Positions 61,701 to 64,000 of a stretch of DNA of 64,000 bases are shown here, in pieces. Source of the DNA: Cladocopium goreaui. Taxonomy: Eukaryota > Sar > Dinophyceae > Suessiales > Symbiodiniaceae. The position numbers were made by a program, and so were the translations under genes. Under the pieces are notes generated by a model. It ran no database searches. It was not told the origin of the DNA and worked only from the letters and a program-made list of their open reading frames with translations. The stretch covers positions 1 through 64,000 of the forward strand of contig CAMXCT020001145.1 of assembly GCA_947184155.2 (NCBI GenBank). Reading direction: 5' to 3'. Within the stretch, counting starts at the first letter, position 1; every line of letters begins with the position of its first letter.

Positions 61701-64000
61701 TCGGTCACCTCACTTCCTGCCACGCGGAGATACAGACGGGTTCGCCTTTTAAGCTGATTGACCTCTGATTCCACATGGCCGTTTGAGGCCGGATCGTCTC
61801 CCTCCGTCATGCTCTGTCTTATAAGGCGCTCTGAGCACCATTTTTCAACCTTTTTTGACAGTAGCTCTTTAGCCCGATCACTATGCAGACGGTTGATCTT
61901 GATACCCATCGTGTTGAACTTCGCGATGCATTTTCCCAGGGCGACTAGGATTTCACTCACATGCCTTGACCCCAGAAGTTCCACCAATGTCACGTGCCGT
62001 ACATTGAACGGCTGCTTGGATTCTTCTACCAACCTTTTGACTTCTTCCGTCATCGGGTCGGGATCTCCTTTTTCTTCCTTTCCACTGTTATCCTTCTCCC
62101 CCGACTCTGGAAGTTGATGATCTTCTCCACCAAGCGGGCAATCTCCCTCTTCGAGACCATCCCCCCACGAGGGTTCCAGAATTTTAGGTTTCCCCTTTTC
62201 TGGGGATTCTTCACATGGCATCACGATGTCCCTCGATGGAGCTTGATCTTGTGGTTCTTTCGGTCGATCTTCATCTTCTCCTCCAGTTTTGGTGATGTAA
62301 TCCGGGACCAAGGCGGTGGCCACCATTGCATACTTCACCACATCCTTCCCAGAGGATAAATCCCTGACCTTTGGAAAGGGTCCCACGATGTCCACGCTCA
62401 TCGCCCATGACGACGTCGTAGCATCGCGTCTCCTCCGATGTGGAGACCTTGCACCCATTTCCAAAACACAAGTCCTACAATCCCTTCTATATGGTCGATG
62501 GCCTTGACGAATATGGGCTTCCCAGGCTTCCTCTGACGTCATCTTGGCCAAGTGTGGCTCTTCACCCGCAGTTTCATCGCCTTCCCGTTTGAGATGTCGG
62601 TGAAGCGCTTCTCGGATGGCAGCCCTTAATCCCGGTGCCCATACCGCCCAGGTGGACGACAAATGGCAACGGTCTTTGATGTCCTTTGGCAGGGCCTCGG
62701 AGTGCTTGGTGCTGCGTTGATCTTCCAAGTCTCTCATGTCCTCCAGGTTTGTGAGGCACGTGGTCGGTTTCCGTCGTGAGTGCCCAAAGCACCCTTGATC
62801 AAAGGATACCAAACCCATTCCTTGGTAGCGGAGCAGCTGCATTAACTCCGGCCATGCCCAAAAGCTTGGACTTTCTTCTTCGCGAGCTTGTGGAACATAC
62901 GTCAACGGATCCTGTGGGCTCTCCAAAAGGAAAGCGGTTCTCACACGATGACGCTCGCGGCATTCTTCAGACCTTATGAACAGGCCAATTTGTTTCAGCA
63001 GCAGTGCTGCATCTGAATCAGCCAAGTTCTTCTCCCGGTCTGTCAATCCTGGTAGACCATACCGGTCATGGAAACGTCCACGCAATGGTCTTGGTCCCGG
63101 TTGTTTCTGCCTCAATCGGCTGACCGTCCGACAGGGAGGTCCCCCGATGATAGCAAGAAGTTTTCCCAGGCTTGCAAGTTTCCAAAGGAAACTCCATGTT
63201 CCCGGATTGTGTAGATCTTGATTTCGACCTTCATTGATATCCAAAGTGATGACTTCAATCCCATTGATGGGATTCTTTCGCCATTCCTTCGCCCTTTCTC
63301 CAGCAAAAAGGTGGACTATAACCCCTTTTGAGGTGAGCAGCCTCCTTCTTTTGTGCCGGTTCCATGGTAAATCATGGTTCATTTGCGGATCTTCTTCATC
63401 TTGACCCCGCATGTAATTCCAAATTCTGTCCGGTGTTTCCGGAAATCGTGATCCCCACCACTTCTTGGTCTTCTCCGTGGGCTCTTCCAAGGTGAGCCGA
63501 TGGTTGGTCCTCTTTTCCATTTCCATGTGCTCAATCTCAGTGATCAGAGCCAGAGCGTGGTCCTTTCGAACCACTGGACACCCAGACCTTAACCAACATT
63601 CTATGTTTCCCAGTCGTGGATGTTTCACAACACATCCTGCACGGGACCAAGTGATGGTGTATCCCAATTCCACCAAACCTCGAAGAGGTACAATTGGTTC
63701 CACCGGTCCCTCCGACAAGAGGGTTCCATTCACAGGATTTTGATAGAGCTGAGCAGCTCCATGTGCGAGTTCCACAGTGACCTGCACCGCGTTCTTGATC
63801 TCCTCGGTTGATCCCTGTCTCAAGGGGTGTGTCGCCCCACCATCCAATAAACCTGTTCCATCATCAAATTCAACTTCGAGATGATCCCCACCATGCCCCA
63901 CCGATTTCAAGACCGGTCCATTGAGACCCTTCAAAAGGTTGGTCACTTCTCCCACAACCTTGTTGGCCTCCTCTGGTACAGGGGTTATAGTGACCGTGGA
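58727..64000 (-). mobile_element. Ty1/copia LTR retrotransposon (fossil, cut by the window end)
   Basis: Parts in minus-strand order: protease-like region (DGGATH near 63820), integrase (about 62.6-61.5 kb), reverse transcriptase (about 60.8-60.0 kb, with a YVDD box near 60070), RNase H (about 59.8-59.2 kb, YGDNTAAI near 59290) and a C-terminal tail ending near 58825. Integrase before reverse transcriptase identifies the copia order. The 3' side ends in a CTTAGC-word array that is probably LTR. The 5' LTR and gag lie beyond 64000. It looks broken in pol, with about one break visible. Without an LTR pair the age cannot be judged, but long open frames suggest it is not very old. Confidence 0.85.
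58807..58841 (-). repeat. 35-bp inverted repeat, right arm
   Basis: Exact reverse complement of 38895-38929. Here it covers the end of the copia coding region. Confidence 0.85.

Noticed and set aside
1-64000. tRNA and rRNA genes
   Set aside because: No cloverleaf B-box pattern or rRNA-like sequence was noticed by eye; short tRNAs could still be missed without a scan.

Overview
Organism. The window is nuclear DNA of a dinoflagellate. The deciding evidence is an exact reverse-complement copy of the 22-nt dinoflagellate spliced leader (DinoSL) at 10097-10118. It is not followed by a GT donor, so it is the footprint of a trans-spliced mRNA copied back into DNA, not an SL RNA gene. Degenerate SL-like sequences lie at the 5' ends of several other genes. 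Long one-strand gene runs and dense mixed mobile elements fit this assignment. A 100-N assembly gap lies at 27184-27283. I cannot name the genus.

Region A, 1-36.2 kb. This part is dominated by three copies of one very large gene (about 2,520 codons): an unknown N-terminal half, an alpha/beta-hydrolase-like segment, an Upf1-like SF1 helicase core and a long C-terminal extension. Copy 1 (+, 1132-5890) and copy 2 (-, 6987-9325) face each other tail to tail around a 1.1-kb TIR element. Copy 3 (-, 13546-21636) is nearly complete but carries a 519-bp TA-flanked MITE and one 5-nt deletion. Each copy starts at an SL footprint, followed by a pyrimidine-rich leader of about 0.8-0.9 kb with four small hairpins of the type CTGRC-CAAAGACGT-GYCAG. 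The same hairpin, with covarying stems, precedes three further minus-strand genes at 22.6-27.5 kb (an ankyrin protein and two unknowns). A minus-strand non-LTR retrotransposon (ORF1, then endonuclease-RT, then RNase H) fills 28.8-36.2 kb.

Region B, 36.2-39.3 kb. An old LTR-retrotransposon-like fragment is followed by an array of CTTAGC/GCTAAG words.

Region C, 39.3-57 kb. This is a plus-strand set of genes: an intron-containing unknown, a basic unknown, a three-exon RGG/GK-rich protein, two further proteins with basic tails, and a DDE transposase. Five of the six are preceded by one to three copies of a second hairpin family, GC-a-GGGC-n-GCTC-GC, 11 copies in all. Introns here are short or medium GT-AG, unlike the intronless cDNA-like genes of region A. 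The set could be one multi-gene DNA transposon or a gene cluster next to one.

Region D, 57-64 kb. Three exact-length 345-bp tandem repeats are followed by a second TIR element of the family found at 5.9 kb, then by a Ty1/copia element (-) that runs off the window end.

The most unusual content is the pair of unrelated, covarying 5'-leader hairpin families, the SL-bounded retro-amplified helicase/hydrolase gene, and the transposase-linked gene set with shared leader hairpins.
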